A DNA stretch of 64,000 nt from positions 62,001 through 126,000 of the forward strand of contig NZ_JAPSLH010000009.1 in the NCBI RefSeq assembly GCF_031180965.1. The letters run 5' to 3'. The notes beneath the pieces were generated by a model. The model had not been told where the DNA came from. It ran no database searches and worked only from the letters and a program-made list of their open reading frames with translations. Source of the stretch: Chelativorans sp. (GTDB lineage: Bacteria > Pseudomonadota > Alphaproteobacteria > Rhizobiales > Rhizobiaceae). The translations under genes were made by a program, and so were the position numbers. This document shows, in pieces, positions 8,291 through 17,200 of the stretch. Within the stretch, counting starts at the first letter, position 1. Every line of letters begins with the position of its first letter.

Positions 8291-9383
8291 GCGCCGCACC
8301 TGTCTCAAGATGGAAGAGATGGAGCCGCTCGGCATCGACCTCGAAGCGGCAGGCACGGTCTCCGACGCGGACCGAACCCGGTTCGACACGTGCCATGATG
8401 TCGCGCCCGCCAAGCGAAACGACAGCCATCGAATCGGCGCCATGGTCCTCGACGAGCACAACATCGGACGTGAAACTGGAGGGGCTGGTGCCGCCCTCGT
8501 CCGTGAAGAGCGAAACATGTTCCGGGCGAAGGCCGACTTCCAGCCTTTCGACGCCCGCCTTTCGCAATGCCTCTGCTCGCGCTGCGGGCAGTAGGACCTC
8601 CTGCTCGGGGCCGAAGGCAAGGCGCACCGCCTCCCCGTCTTGCCGCAAACTGGCGGGAAGGAGACTCATGGGCGGGGAGCCGATAAAGCTGCCGACGAAG
8701 CTGTTAGCCGGCTTTTCATAGATGTCCATCGGTGTGCCGATCTGCTGTACCTCGCCCTGCCGCAGGACCACGATGCGGTCGGCCATCGTCATCGCCTCGA
8801 TCTGGTCGTGCGTGACATAGACGCTCGTCGTGCGCAGCGCGATCTGCAGCTTGCGGATTTCCATGCGCATGCCGACGCGCAGCTTCGCGTCGAGATTCGA
8901 CAGGGGCTCGTCGAACAGGAAAAGTTCCGGATCGCGGATCAAGGCGCGGCCCAGCGCAACGCGCTGACGCTGCCCGCCGGAAAGGGCCTTGGGCTTGCGG
9001 TGAAGCAGCGTGTCCAACTCGAGAACGGCGGCCACGTCGGCAACGCGCCTGGCGATCTCGTCGGGCGGCATGTCGCGCATCTTGAGCGCGAAGCCCAGAT
9101 TTTCCGCCACTGTCATATGCGGATAGAGCGCGTAATCCTGGAAGACCATTGCCATATCGCGGTCGCGCGGCGCCACATTGTTGAGATTGCGTCCGTCGAG
9201 CAGGATTTGGCCCGAGGTGACCTCTTCGAGCCCGGCAATCATCCGCAGCAGCGTGCTCTTGCCGCAGCCGGACGGACCGACAAGCACGATGAACTCGCCG
9301 TCCGCGACTTCCAAGTCCACGGCCTTTACCGCCACCACCGTTCCGAACCGCTTTTCGACAGCGCGCAGCGTCAGCCCTGCCAC
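8283..9383 (-). CDS. sugar ABC transporter ATP-binding protein (MalK/UgpC type)
   Basis: About 366 residues. Walker A GPSGCGKST at 36-44, signature LSGGQRQR at 134-141, Walker B LFLFDEP at about 155-160, and a C-terminal TOBE-like regulatory domain with GLRPEHV. This is the ATPase for the binding protein and permeases encoded at 14.1-17.2 kb. The preferred start is GTG 9383 (MAGLTLRAVEKRFG, GAGGG upstream); ATGs at 9416 and 9428 are possible but lie close to the operator and lack a ribosome-binding site. The operator at 9432-9444 lies just upstream, so it is likely ROK-regulated. Confidence 0.93.
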   Translation of the reverse strand: MAGLTLRAVEKRFGTVVAVKAVDLEVADGEFIVLVGPSGCGKSTLLRMIAGLEEVTSGQILLDGRNLNNVAPRDRDMAMVFQDYALYPHMTVAENLGFALKMRDMPPDEIARRVADVAAVLELDTLLHRKPKALSGGQRQRVALGRALIRDPELFLFDEPLSNLDAKLRVGMRMEIRKLQIALRTTSVYVTHDQIEAMTMADRIVVLRQGEVQQIGTPMDIYEKPANSFVGSFIGSPPMSLLPASLRQDGEAVRLAFGPEQEVLLPAARAEALRKAGVERLEVGLRPEHVSLFTDEGGTSPSSFTSDVVLVEDHGADSMAVVSLGGRDIMARVEPGSVRVGDRACRFEVDAERLHLFHLETGAALV

Positions 9384-9431
9384 TTTTCCCTCGCTCCCAT
9401 ATTGACAGTGGCCCATGCTAAAGCACAATAA

Positions 9432-9444
9432 TTACACAGTGTAA
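9432..9444. promoter_or_regulatory. perfect palindrome TTACACAGTGTAA, candidate ROK operator
   Basis: A 13-bp perfect odd palindrome in the short space between the divergent ABC ATPase and ROK regulator genes. It is 17 bp before the ROK start. Location, symmetry and A+T-rich surroundings make it the best candidate operator of the window; it would control both arms of the sugar locus. Confidence 0.6.
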
Positions 9445-9460
9445 ATATAACGGGATCTCA

Positions 9461-10654
9461 ATGGCGGGACGGGCGGCACCCAGGAGCAGGCGTGAGACGC
9501 GTGCCGTCGTGCTTGAGAGCCTGCTGCGCAACGATGGCGCATTCCGCCCCCATATTGCCCGGGAGACGCAACTCACCGAGGCGAGCGTCTCGCGCATCCT
9601 CGCCGAATTACGCAATGAAGGAATCGTCCAGGAAATCCGGCAGCCGGCGCCTTATCTTGGCGGACCCACGGCTCTCGTTACACTGAGTAAGAATATTCCG
9701 ATCGCCGGGATCGAACTTTCCAACAACCGGCTTTCATTCGGGATCGGCGATCTCGGCGGCAACCTGGACTATGTCGAACGGGTGCCAGTCTCGCCGCAGC
9801 TCAAGCAGGCCGAGTTCGAACGGCTCTTCGTTGATTGCCTGGCGACGATGGACCAATGGACCTGCAGGCGCGGCATCGCTGTCCGGCAGGCGGCCTTTTC
9901 ACTGCCGGGCTACGGCAGCGCGGACACCAATGCAATCTTTCCATGGGACATGCAGCGCCTGCGGGGCTTCCTGGCCGAGGCGCTGGAGGGCGTGCCGCTC
10001 GCTGTAACCAATTCCGTCATCGCCCAGGCGGCGTTCCATCGCTACTCGGACCGGGACGCTTATCCGGCGGTGGGGGACCACCTCTTCCTCTTCGTCGGAC
10101 ATGGCGTTGCTGGCGTTATCGTCAACGAGAGCGCGCCGATCGAGGCCTTCTCGCCCTTCGAGCTCGGCCATATGGTGCTGGAGCGGGGCGGCGCGCTCTG
10201 CCGCTGCGGCCACCGGGGATGCCTCGAGGCCTATACCTCCCTGGCGGCCGTCTCCGAGATCATCGGTCTTCCGGAAACCGAGGTCCTGCAGCGGGGAGAT
10301 CGCTTCATAGACACGCTGAACTTCGACCAAGGCGCGCGCGAAAGGCTGCGCGAGCGCCTGTTCCTGCTTGGGCTCGGCACGGGAAATGCGCTTAACCTGC
10401 ATCCGCTCCCTTCCGTGGTCGTCAGCGGTTGGCCGTCGCTCCTTTCCCCCGATGACAGGGAGGCGATCATGGAGGGGATGGACCAGAGCCTGCTCGGCGG
10501 CTTCGACCCCGAACGTCTGGGGATCTCATTCATCGCGCCGTCGATCGGGAATGATCCGCGGGCGGCGCTTTACTATGCGGCCTATTGTTTCGTGCGCGCC
10601 GGCGGGCTGGACGCAAGGTCCGAGCAACGCCCGCTCGAAGAGGAGAATGCCTGA
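9461..10654 (+). CDS. ROK-family transcriptional regulator (NagC/XylR type)
   Basis: 397 residues. An N-terminal winged helix (about 12-65, LTEASVSRILAELRNEGIV) is followed by the ROK sugar-kinase-like fold with the zinc-binding motif CRCGHRGC (Cys247, Cys249, Cys254). ROK repressors respond to a sugar or phosphosugar. It is the first gene of the plus-strand sugar operon; its stop is directly followed by the ATG of the next gene. It is expected to repress this operon and the divergent ABC ATPase/PfkB genes through the palindrome at 9432-9444. Confidence 0.92.
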   Translation: MAGRAAPRSRRETRAVVLESLLRNDGAFRPHIARETQLTEASVSRILAELRNEGIVQEIRQPAPYLGGPTALVTLSKNIPIAGIELSNNRLSFGIGDLGGNLDYVERVPVSPQLKQAEFERLFVDCLATMDQWTCRRGIAVRQAAFSLPGYGSADTNAIFPWDMQRLRGFLAEALEGVPLAVTNSVIAQAAFHRYSDRDAYPAVGDHLFLFVGHGVAGVIVNESAPIEAFSPFELGHMVLERGGALCRCGHRGCLEAYTSLAAVSEIIGLPETEVLQRGDRFIDTLNFDQGARERLRERLFLLGLGTGNALNLHPLPSVVVSGWPSLLSPDDREAIMEGMDQSLLGGFDPERLGISFIAPSIGNDPRAALYYAAYCFVRAGGLDARSEQRPLEEENA

Positions 10655-12016
10655 ATGACGGTGCTGCACGATACCGAAGGCGGCGGCCGCGGAACCGACA
10701 GACATGTGGGCATCCTCTTCGTTGCCTCTCCCCTTTTCTCTGAAAGCGCGGCGAAAGATCTCGTCGGGCGGACCAAGGCACTGGCCGAAAGCGGCGCACT
10801 TCAGGGAAGCCTGCGCGTTGCAGGCACGCTTGCGCGCGACCGCGCGAGCTGCGCCGAAGCTCTGCGATCGCTCGATCTGGAAAGCCTGGATGGACTGATT
10901 GTGCAGCTCTCAACCTTTTGCACGGCCGAGCTTCTGCACGAGTTGCTCGCGCATATAGGCCACCGCAGCATCCCTCTCGCACTCTGGGCGCTGGAAGAAG
11001 ACAGCGAGATCGTGACCAATTCCCTTTGCGGGGCGCAGCTTTGGGGTTCCACCCTCTCCCGCTTCGGCCGCCGCTTTTCGCTTCTCGTCGGCAATCCCGA
11101 TGATCCGCGCATCGCCCGAGATCTGGCCGCTTTCGCGGCGGCCTCGCGGGCGCTGGCGAAGATCACAGGCGCGCGCGTGGCGCTGATCGGCGCCCATGCC
11201 GAGTGGTTCACGAATCTCGCCGTCGATCCTTGGGCGCTGAAACAGGCTCTCGGGGTAACCATCGAGCAGACGACGCTGCTCCGCTTCCTGGAGGGCTGCA
11301 AGGCGGAAGAAAGGGCGGAAAAAGCTGCGGCGATGCGCTGGGCCGGCGCGCGCTTTGACGGCGGCGACGAGGAGAACGGGCGCCATACTCTCGGCAGCAC
11401 CTATGCCAGGCTGGAAGCGGGGCTGGAGAGGATCGCGGCGGACGCGATCGCCATTCGCGACTGGCCCGAAATCCTCTACGCGCCGGAGTTCCGAGGCACG
11501 TGGGGCGCGTTGGGAGAACTTTCCGATCGGGCAGTGCCGATCGCGCCGGAGGGCGATGTCATGGGAGCCGTGACGGCGCTCGCCATCCGCGGCTTTGATG
11601 CCGCCTCCCTCCCCTTTCTCACCGATATTTCAGGGTTGGACCGCGCCAACAACCGCCTGGTTCTCTGGCACTACGGGGTGAGCCCCCGGCTTGCCGACGG
11701 CACCCGCTGGCTGGATTCCGTCCTCAAGCAGGAAAGCTTTTCGCTCAAGGCGGGACCGATGACGCTGCTGCGGCTTTCGCTGCGCAATGACGGCAAGCTG
11801 CGCATCTTCGTGGCCGAAGGCGAAATCGAAGCGGAGCATCCGAAGGCAAACCGGGCCGCAGGCTACTTCCGCCCGTCCGGCATGGAGGCAGAAGCCTTTG
11901 TCCGCCGCTTTATCGAGCAGGGCTACGAGCACCATGTGACTGCCGTCTATGGGCATTGGGCGGATGCGACGCTCCATCTAGGGCGCCAGCTCGGGGTCGA
12001 GGTCGACCATGCTTGA
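10655..12016 (+). CDS. L-fucose/L-arabinose isomerase-like protein
   Basis: 453 residues. The C-terminal half resembles the fucose-isomerase-like family: EGDVMGAVTALAIRG, then a FLTDISGLDRANNRLVLWHYG segment (usual form LWHCG) and a following substrate-domain beta region. The N-terminal part has a Rossmann-like GILFVASPLF start. Such proteins interconvert aldoses and ketoses, but many members have no proven activity. It is translationally coupled to the ROK gene (TGA directly followed by ATG) and overlaps the GH31 gene by 8 bp, so it very likely acts on the sugar released by that glycosidase. Exact substrate unknown. Confidence 0.65.
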   Translation: MTVLHDTEGGGRGTDRHVGILFVASPLFSESAAKDLVGRTKALAESGALQGSLRVAGTLARDRASCAEALRSLDLESLDGLIVQLSTFCTAELLHELLAHIGHRSIPLALWALEEDSEIVTNSLCGAQLWGSTLSRFGRRFSLLVGNPDDPRIARDLAAFAAASRALAKITGARVALIGAHAEWFTNLAVDPWALKQALGVTIEQTTLLRFLEGCKAEERAEKAAAMRWAGARFDGGDEENGRHTLGSTYARLEAGLERIAADAIAIRDWPEILYAPEFRGTWGALGELSDRAVPIAPEGDVMGAVTALAIRGFDAASLPFLTDISGLDRANNRLVLWHYGVSPRLADGTRWLDSVLKQESFSLKAGPMTLLRLSLRNDGKLRIFVAEGEIEAEHPKANRAAGYFRPSGMEAEAFVRRFIEQGYEHHVTAVYGHWADATLHLGRQLGVEVDHA

Positions 12017-14054
12017 AGGCGCGTGCTTTTCCGATCTACTGCCGAGCGGGGCACCGTACCGCCCGGTACTCATCGGCTGGCGCGCCGGATCCGGCTCGTG
12101 GACGGATATTCACTTCGACGGGAACACGGAACTCAACATCCAGGTGACGTCCGGCGACGAGGGGCGGAGCATTCGCGTAACCGCCGCCAGGCCCGGCGCC
12201 GCGGCCATGCAGATCGCCTTCCCTGTTCCGGCCAGTTTTCAGGCCTTCGGCGGCGGCGAGCGGTTCGACACGCTCGATCTGCGCGGCCAGACGGTCCGCT
12301 ACTACCTGGAGAATTTCGGCCTGGGCAACGGGACCTATCTCCCGAGCCCGTGGATCGCCACCACTCTGGGCTACGCGGTCTTCCTCGCGGATGAAGCGCC
12401 GGCGGTCCTCCACATCGCGCCGTCCTTCGATCCCAACCTGCTGCGCATCCAGGTCGAAGGCGACCGCCTCGACTTGGAAATTCATCTCGGCAACGTTCCC
12501 GAACTCTACGGGCTGCTCATCAAGAGGATCGGGCCGCCGCTGATGCCGGAGGACCACTTTTTCAGCCTGTGGAAGGCGGGCGACTGGCGCTTCGAGAATG
12601 CGAAAACGGTCGCGGACGATGTGAAGGGTTACGCCGAAATGGGCCTGCCGCTGGGCGTCAAGCTCATCGACGCCTATTGGGCGAGCGAGGTCCATTCCTT
12701 CTCCTTCGACACAGAAAAATACCCGGACGCCAGGAGCATGGTGGCCGATCTCAAGAATAAGGGCACCGATGTCTATCTCTGGCTCTGCCCATGGGTGGTC
12801 GTCGGCACCCGCTCCTTCGAGCATGCGAAGGCGAAGGGCTATGTGATCGCCGATGCGGAAGGGCGGCTTATCACCCGGCGTCCCGGCGCCAATCCCAATG
12901 TGGTCGCTGCGCTGATCGACTTTTCGAACCCGGAGGCGCGGGCCTGGTGGACAGACAGCCTGCGCCGTCTTCTTCGACAGGGCATCAAGGGGTTTAAGGC
13001 CGATTTCGGCGAGCAACTGCCCGAACATGCCGTCCTGAAGTCCGGCGAGACCGGCGGGCGTGCCCACAACGCGTTTGTGCGCTATTATCTTGAAGCGACG
13101 ATCGATGCCTTCGATGGACGCACCCCGGCGATCATCAGCCGCTCCGGCTCGCCGCGCGTGCGGGCTCCCATCTGGAGCGGCGACCAGACCTCCGACTTTT
13201 GTCCAAAGACCGGGCTGCCATCAGCCATCCGCGCGGTGCAGAGTGCCGCCCTCTCCGGCTGGTCTTTCATCGGCAGCGATCTCGGCGGCTATTTCGGCAC
13301 GCCGACGCCGCAGGTTTTCGCGCGCTGGACCCAATTTGCCTGCTTCACGCCGCTGATGATGCTGCACGGGCTCGGCTGCCGCGAGCCGTGGGACATGGAT
13401 GAGGGATCGGCCGCGATCTACAAGCGCTTTGCCCGCCTGCATCTGGCGCTGCTGCCGACGTTTCAGCACTATGGCAGGCTCGCGGCGCAGGGGGGACCGC
13501 CGCTCCTGCGCATGATGCCGCTCGCCTTCCCCGAAACGGACTGGCGCGGCGTCAACGACTGGGACCAGCAATTCATGCTGGGCGATGATCTGCTCGTCGC
13601 CCCCGCCGCCTTCTATGGCAACACGCGGGCGGTCTATCTGCCCGCGGGCGACTGGTACGACGTGCTTGCCGGCGAATGGGTGCGTGGCCCCGCCTGGCGC
13701 ATCCGCGACGTGCCCTTGCAGGATATCCCAATATTCGTGCGCGCCGGCGGCAGCATCGTCCTGGCGGCCGACGCCGCGAAGCGTGAGGCGCTGGCCGTGA
13801 GCTTCGTCCATCCGGAGCAGTATGGCGACACCACCATCGGACTTGGTGCCCTCCCCTCCTCGGCTGAAGATGGCTGGAACATCCGCTGGGTTGGCATCGC
13901 CGGCACGAAAGGGCGGGCGCGCATCCGCGGCGCGACCGCAACAGGCGGCTCGCGGCTGCAAGCCGAGGTCGAGGACTGGTTTGGGACGGATATCGCGTGG
14001 TCGGCAGTAATGGACGGCGGGGCGCTTGAAATCACGCTGACAGACGCGCCGTAG
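12009..14054 (+). CDS. GH31-family alpha-glycosidase
   Basis: 681 residues, no signal peptide, so probably cytoplasmic and acting on an imported glycoside. The catalytic nucleophile is Asp332 in KADFGEQLP and the acid/base is Asp392 in WSGDQ. The N-terminal galactose-mutarotase-like domain has AFGGGERFDTLD. The KADFGE and GDQ motifs recall both alpha-xylosidases and sulfoquinovosidases, but the tryptophan-rich loop I would expect in sulfoquinovosidases is not evident; the segment is VKLIDAYWASEVHSF. Specificity is therefore left open. Lies between the isomerase-like gene and the ABC binding protein. Confidence 0.88.
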   Translation: MLEGACFSDLLPSGAPYRPVLIGWRAGSGSWTDIHFDGNTELNIQVTSGDEGRSIRVTAARPGAAAMQIAFPVPASFQAFGGGERFDTLDLRGQTVRYYLENFGLGNGTYLPSPWIATTLGYAVFLADEAPAVLHIAPSFDPNLLRIQVEGDRLDLEIHLGNVPELYGLLIKRIGPPLMPEDHFFSLWKAGDWRFENAKTVADDVKGYAEMGLPLGVKLIDAYWASEVHSFSFDTEKYPDARSMVADLKNKGTDVYLWLCPWVVVGTRSFEHAKAKGYVIADAEGRLITRRPGANPNVVAALIDFSNPEARAWWTDSLRRLLRQGIKGFKADFGEQLPEHAVLKSGETGGRAHNAFVRYYLEATIDAFDGRTPAIISRSGSPRVRAPIWSGDQTSDFCPKTGLPSAIRAVQSAALSGWSFIGSDLGGYFGTPTPQVFARWTQFACFTPLMMLHGLGCREPWDMDEGSAAIYKRFARLHLALLPTFQHYGRLAAQGGPPLLRMMPLAFPETDWRGVNDWDQQFMLGDDLLVAPAAFYGNTRAVYLPAGDWYDVLAGEWVRGPAWRIRDVPLQDIPIFVRAGGSIVLAADAAKREALAVSFVHPEQYGDTTIGLGALPSSAEDGWNIRWVGIAGTKGRARIRGATATGGSRLQAEVEDWFGTDIAWSAVMDGGALEITLTDAP

Positions 14055-14096
14055 CGCGCCATCGACAATGAAGCTGAATAACGGAGGAGAACAGCG

Positions 14097-15335
14097 ATGA
14101 GCAAAAATGGAACGTGGAAGACGAGCGCGGCGGGTATAGCCCTCGCTGTGGGTATGGGCATGTCGCCCGCCATGGCCGACAATGTCGTCCTGTGGGTAAA
14201 TTCGCCGCTGGCATCCGCCCCGGACGCGCCGATCTATGAAGAACTCCAGGCCTTCGAGGCAGAGACCGGCCACGCGGTCGAAGTGCAGCCTGTTGCGCAT
14301 ATGGAGATGGAGCGCAACCTGTTCGTCGCGCTTTCCGGCGGCGCGGGTCCCGACGTCATGGCGCTGGACATCGCGTGGGTCGCCGGACTGGCAGATGCAG
14401 GTCTTCTCGCCGACCTGACCGAGAAGTCGGAGCCGCTCGCGGCGCAATTCCAGAAAGGCCCATTCGCCAGCGGCCGCTTCGAGCAGAAGCAGTACGCACT
14501 TCCGCTCTACACCAACAATGTCGCGCTCTTCGTCAACGACAAGATGCTGGCCGAAGCCGGAATCGAAAAGGCGCCAACGAATTGGGATGAGTTTCGCCAG
14601 GCGGCGATCGCCATGACCGACGAGGAGAAGGGCACCTATGGGCTAACATTCGGGGGCGGCCGCATGGGCGCCTTCCAGCTCTACAGCTATATCTGGCAGA
14701 ATGGCGGGGACATCATCGACACGGAAGGGAATGTGCGCGTCGGCGAGGCGGGCGCGGTGGGCGCGGTCGATTTCCTTGGCAAGCTCTACACCGAAGACAA
14801 GGCGATGCCGGAAGCGGTGCTTACGGCTGGCTCCTGGGACGAGGTGAACGCGCCCTTCATCCAGGAGCGCGCCGGCATGCTGGTCAGCGGCGATTGGGCT
14901 ATTTCCGCGCTGAAGAACGGCAATCCTGATCTCGACTGGTCTGTTCACCCGCTGCCCGCCGGCAAGGAAGCGGCGACCGTGATCGGCGGTTATGATCTCG
15001 CCATCAACGCCAATAGCTCGGTTCCCGATGCGAGCTGGCAACTGGTCGAATGGCTGACTGGCCCGCGTGGCGTAGAGCTGATGCGCAAGTATAACCGCCT
15101 CTCGGCGGCCGCCGGCGCGACCGCGCCCGAGGCGATCGCCTCCCTGCCGGAGGAGATGCGGCCCTTCATGGAGCAGGCAGACGCCGGCCGCGCCCGCCCC
15201 GTGGTTGCCCAGTGGAGCCAGATACACAACGAGATCATCGCCAATGCCTGGGATTCCGTACTGCGCGGTACCCCCGCCCAGGAGGCGATGGCCGAGGCGG
15301 ACAAGCAGATCAAGGCCCTTGTTGGACAGCAGTGA
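14097..15335 (+). CDS. sugar ABC transporter substrate-binding protein
   Basis: 412 residues. Signal peptide at the N-terminus (cleavage near PAMA-DNV) followed by a family-1 extracellular solute-binding fold (SGGAGPDVMALDIAWVAGLADAG; YTNNVALFVNDKMLAEAGI). Periplasmic receptor for a sugar or oligosaccharide, working with the two downstream permeases and the divergent ATPase. A strong ribosome-binding site GGAGGAG precedes the ATG, 42 bp after the GH31 stop. Confidence 0.93.
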   Translation: MSKNGTWKTSAAGIALAVGMGMSPAMADNVVLWVNSPLASAPDAPIYEELQAFEAETGHAVEVQPVAHMEMERNLFVALSGGAGPDVMALDIAWVAGLADAGLLADLTEKSEPLAAQFQKGPFASGRFEQKQYALPLYTNNVALFVNDKMLAEAGIEKAPTNWDEFRQAAIAMTDEEKGTYGLTFGGGRMGAFQLYSYIWQNGGDIIDTEGNVRVGEAGAVGAVDFLGKLYTEDKAMPEAVLTAGSWDEVNAPFIQERAGMLVSGDWAISALKNGNPDLDWSVHPLPAGKEAATVIGGYDLAINANSSVPDASWQLVEWLTGPRGVELMRKYNRLSAAAGATAPEAIASLPEEMRPFMEQADAGRARPVVAQWSQIHNEIIANAWDSVLRGTPAQEAMAEADKQIKALVGQQ

Positions 15336-15339
15336 CGGA

Positions 15340-16284
15340 ATGACACCGCGCACCCTTCCCGGACGCACGCTAAGGAATACTTGGTCCTCAGTCTTCGAGA
15401 CCGGGTGGGGTGCGCACGCCTATCCGTACCTGATGGTACTGCCGGCGGTGGTGGTTGTTATAGGGGTCGTGGTCTACCCGCTCGCCTCCGGCATCATCAC
15501 CGCCTTTTATGACGTGACGCTGAGGACATTGAACAGCGGTTCGGCCGAGTTTGTCGGCTTGCGGAATTTCGAACGCGTCCTTGCCGATCCTGCCTTTGTG
15601 CAGGCCTCGGTAAATACCGTCATCTGGGTGGTTCTCAACGTCGTCGTCCAGCTCGCGCTGGGATTGGCGCTCGCGCTGCTTTTGCACAGAGCCATGCCGG
15701 GCATCGGCTTCTTCCGCTCCGGGATCCTCGTGCCCTGGGTGGTGCCGAGCGTGGTGGCGGTGCTCACCTGGAGGTGGATGTACGACCCGAGCGTTGGCAT
15801 CGCCAATGAGCTTCTCGTGCGGCTGGGGCTGATCGACAACTATCACCCCTGGCTAGGGGACACCTCGACGGCGCTTTATGCGGTGACGGTGGAGAGTATC
15901 TGGAAAGGCACACCCTTCGTCATGCTCCTGCTTCTTGCCGCCCTGCAACTGGTGCCGCGCTCGATCCTGGAAGCCGCCTCCATGGACGGCGCGTCGGGCT
16001 GGCGCAAACTCTGGTACGTTATCCTCCCGCAGATCCGCGTCTCCTTTGCCATCGCGGCGGTGCTGACCTTCATCCTCACGGTCAACAACTTCAACGCCAT
16101 ATGGCTCATGACCGAAGGCGGGCCGCTGAACTCGTCGGAAATCCTGTTCACGCTCGCCTACAAATACGGCTTCAAGCGCTTCGACCTCGGCATGGCGTCA
16201 GCCGTAGCCACGATGCTGTTTGTCGGTCTCGTTATCGCCACCACCGTCTATCTGAAACTCATCCAGGCGCGCGAGGGCGACTGA
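15340..16284 (+). CDS. sugar ABC transporter permease (MalF type)
   Basis: About 314 residues with six predicted membrane segments and the EAA loop EAASMDGASGWRKLWYVILP that contacts the ATPase. The frame extends back into the binding-protein gene, but the ATG at 15340, 4 bp after the previous stop, starts the normal cytoplasmic N-terminus; a TTG slightly upstream is an alternative. Its stop overlaps the start of the second permease (TGATG). Confidence 0.92.
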   Translation: MTPRTLPGRTLRNTWSSVFETGWGAHAYPYLMVLPAVVVVIGVVVYPLASGIITAFYDVTLRTLNSGSAEFVGLRNFERVLADPAFVQASVNTVIWVVLNVVVQLALGLALALLLHRAMPGIGFFRSGILVPWVVPSVVAVLTWRWMYDPSVGIANELLVRLGLIDNYHPWLGDTSTALYAVTVESIWKGTPFVMLLLLAALQLVPRSILEAASMDGASGWRKLWYVILPQIRVSFAIAAVLTFILTVNNFNAIWLMTEGGPLNSSEILFTLAYKYGFKRFDLGMASAVATMLFVGLVIATTVYLKLIQAREGD

Positions 16285-17183
16285 TGGAGGCCGCAGCCAT
16301 TCATGAACGCGAGCAGGAGAAGCTTGCAGCGAGGCCGAAAAGCCGTGCGCTGCGCCTGCCCAGGCAGGTCCGCACAGGATTGCTCTACCTTTCCCTCTGG
16401 ATCGCCTTCATCTGGGCAGTCTTCCCCTTCTACTGGATGATAGCCACCTCGATCCGTGGCAAGGAAGAGATTTTCCAGCGTCCGCCGAGCCTCCTCCCGC
16501 ATACGGTGACGATCCAGAACTATGTCGATCTCCTGGTCGGCGCGCAGTTCTGGCGCTACGCCATGAACAGCCTGATCCTGACCTTGGGCGTCACGATCAT
16601 CAGCGTCCTCATCTCCGTGACTGCCGGCTATGCGATGGCCCGCCACCGCTTCAAGGGCTCGGTGATGCTGCCCCTCTTCATGCTCTATGGGCAGATGTTC
16701 CCGCCGGTGCTGCTGCTCATTCCCTTTTACGTCCAGCTCCGTTTCCTTGGCTGGCTGGACAGCCTGTACGGGCTTACCCCGGTTTATCTGAGCTATATGC
16801 TGCCGCTTTGCGTATGGCTTATGCGCGGCTTCTTCTCGCAGGTGCCCCTCTCGCTGGAGGACGCCGCCCGCATGGACGGCTGCACGCGCTGGCAGGCCTT
16901 CTGGAAGGTTATCCTGCCGATGGCGCGGCCCGGCATCGTCGCGGTCGCCACCTGGGTGATGATCCACACCTGGAATGAGTTCCTCTATGCCAGCACCTTC
17001 ATCCTCAGCGAGAAGAAAAGGACGCTGCCGCTGGGCCTTAGCGGCCTTATCGGCCAGTACACGACCGACTGGGGCGTGCTGATGGCGGGCGGCGTGATCA
17101 CAGCGGCCCCCATCCTGCTTGTCTTCTTCTTTCTGCAAAGACACCTGGTCTCCGGCGTCGGCGGGGGCGCGGTGAAGGGCTGA
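16284..17183 (+). CDS. sugar ABC transporter permease (MalG type)
   Basis: 299 residues, six membrane segments and the EAA-type loop EDAARMDGCTRWQAFWKVIL. The start ATG overlaps the stop of the first permease by one base, so the two are coupled. It completes the importer together with the binding protein (14.1 kb) and the divergent ATPase (8.3 kb). Confidence 0.93.
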   Translation: MEAAAIHEREQEKLAARPKSRALRLPRQVRTGLLYLSLWIAFIWAVFPFYWMIATSIRGKEEIFQRPPSLLPHTVTIQNYVDLLVGAQFWRYAMNSLILTLGVTIISVLISVTAGYAMARHRFKGSVMLPLFMLYGQMFPPVLLLIPFYVQLRFLGWLDSLYGLTPVYLSYMLPLCVWLMRGFFSQVPLSLEDAARMDGCTRWQAFWKVILPMARPGIVAVATWVMIHTWNEFLYASTFILSEKKRTLPLGLSGLIGQYTTDWGVLMAGGVITAAPILLVFFFLQRHLVSGVGGGAVKG

Positions 17184-17200
17184 GTTCGAGCGGAGCATTC

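Noticed and set aside
12009-14054. Assignment of the GH31 enzyme as sulfoquinovosidase (sulfo-SMO-type locus)
   Set aside because: KADFGE and GDQ motifs are suggestive, but the tryptophan-rich sulfonate-binding loop was not found and no sulfoquinovose monooxygenase, flavin reductase or sulfolactaldehyde genes are nearby.
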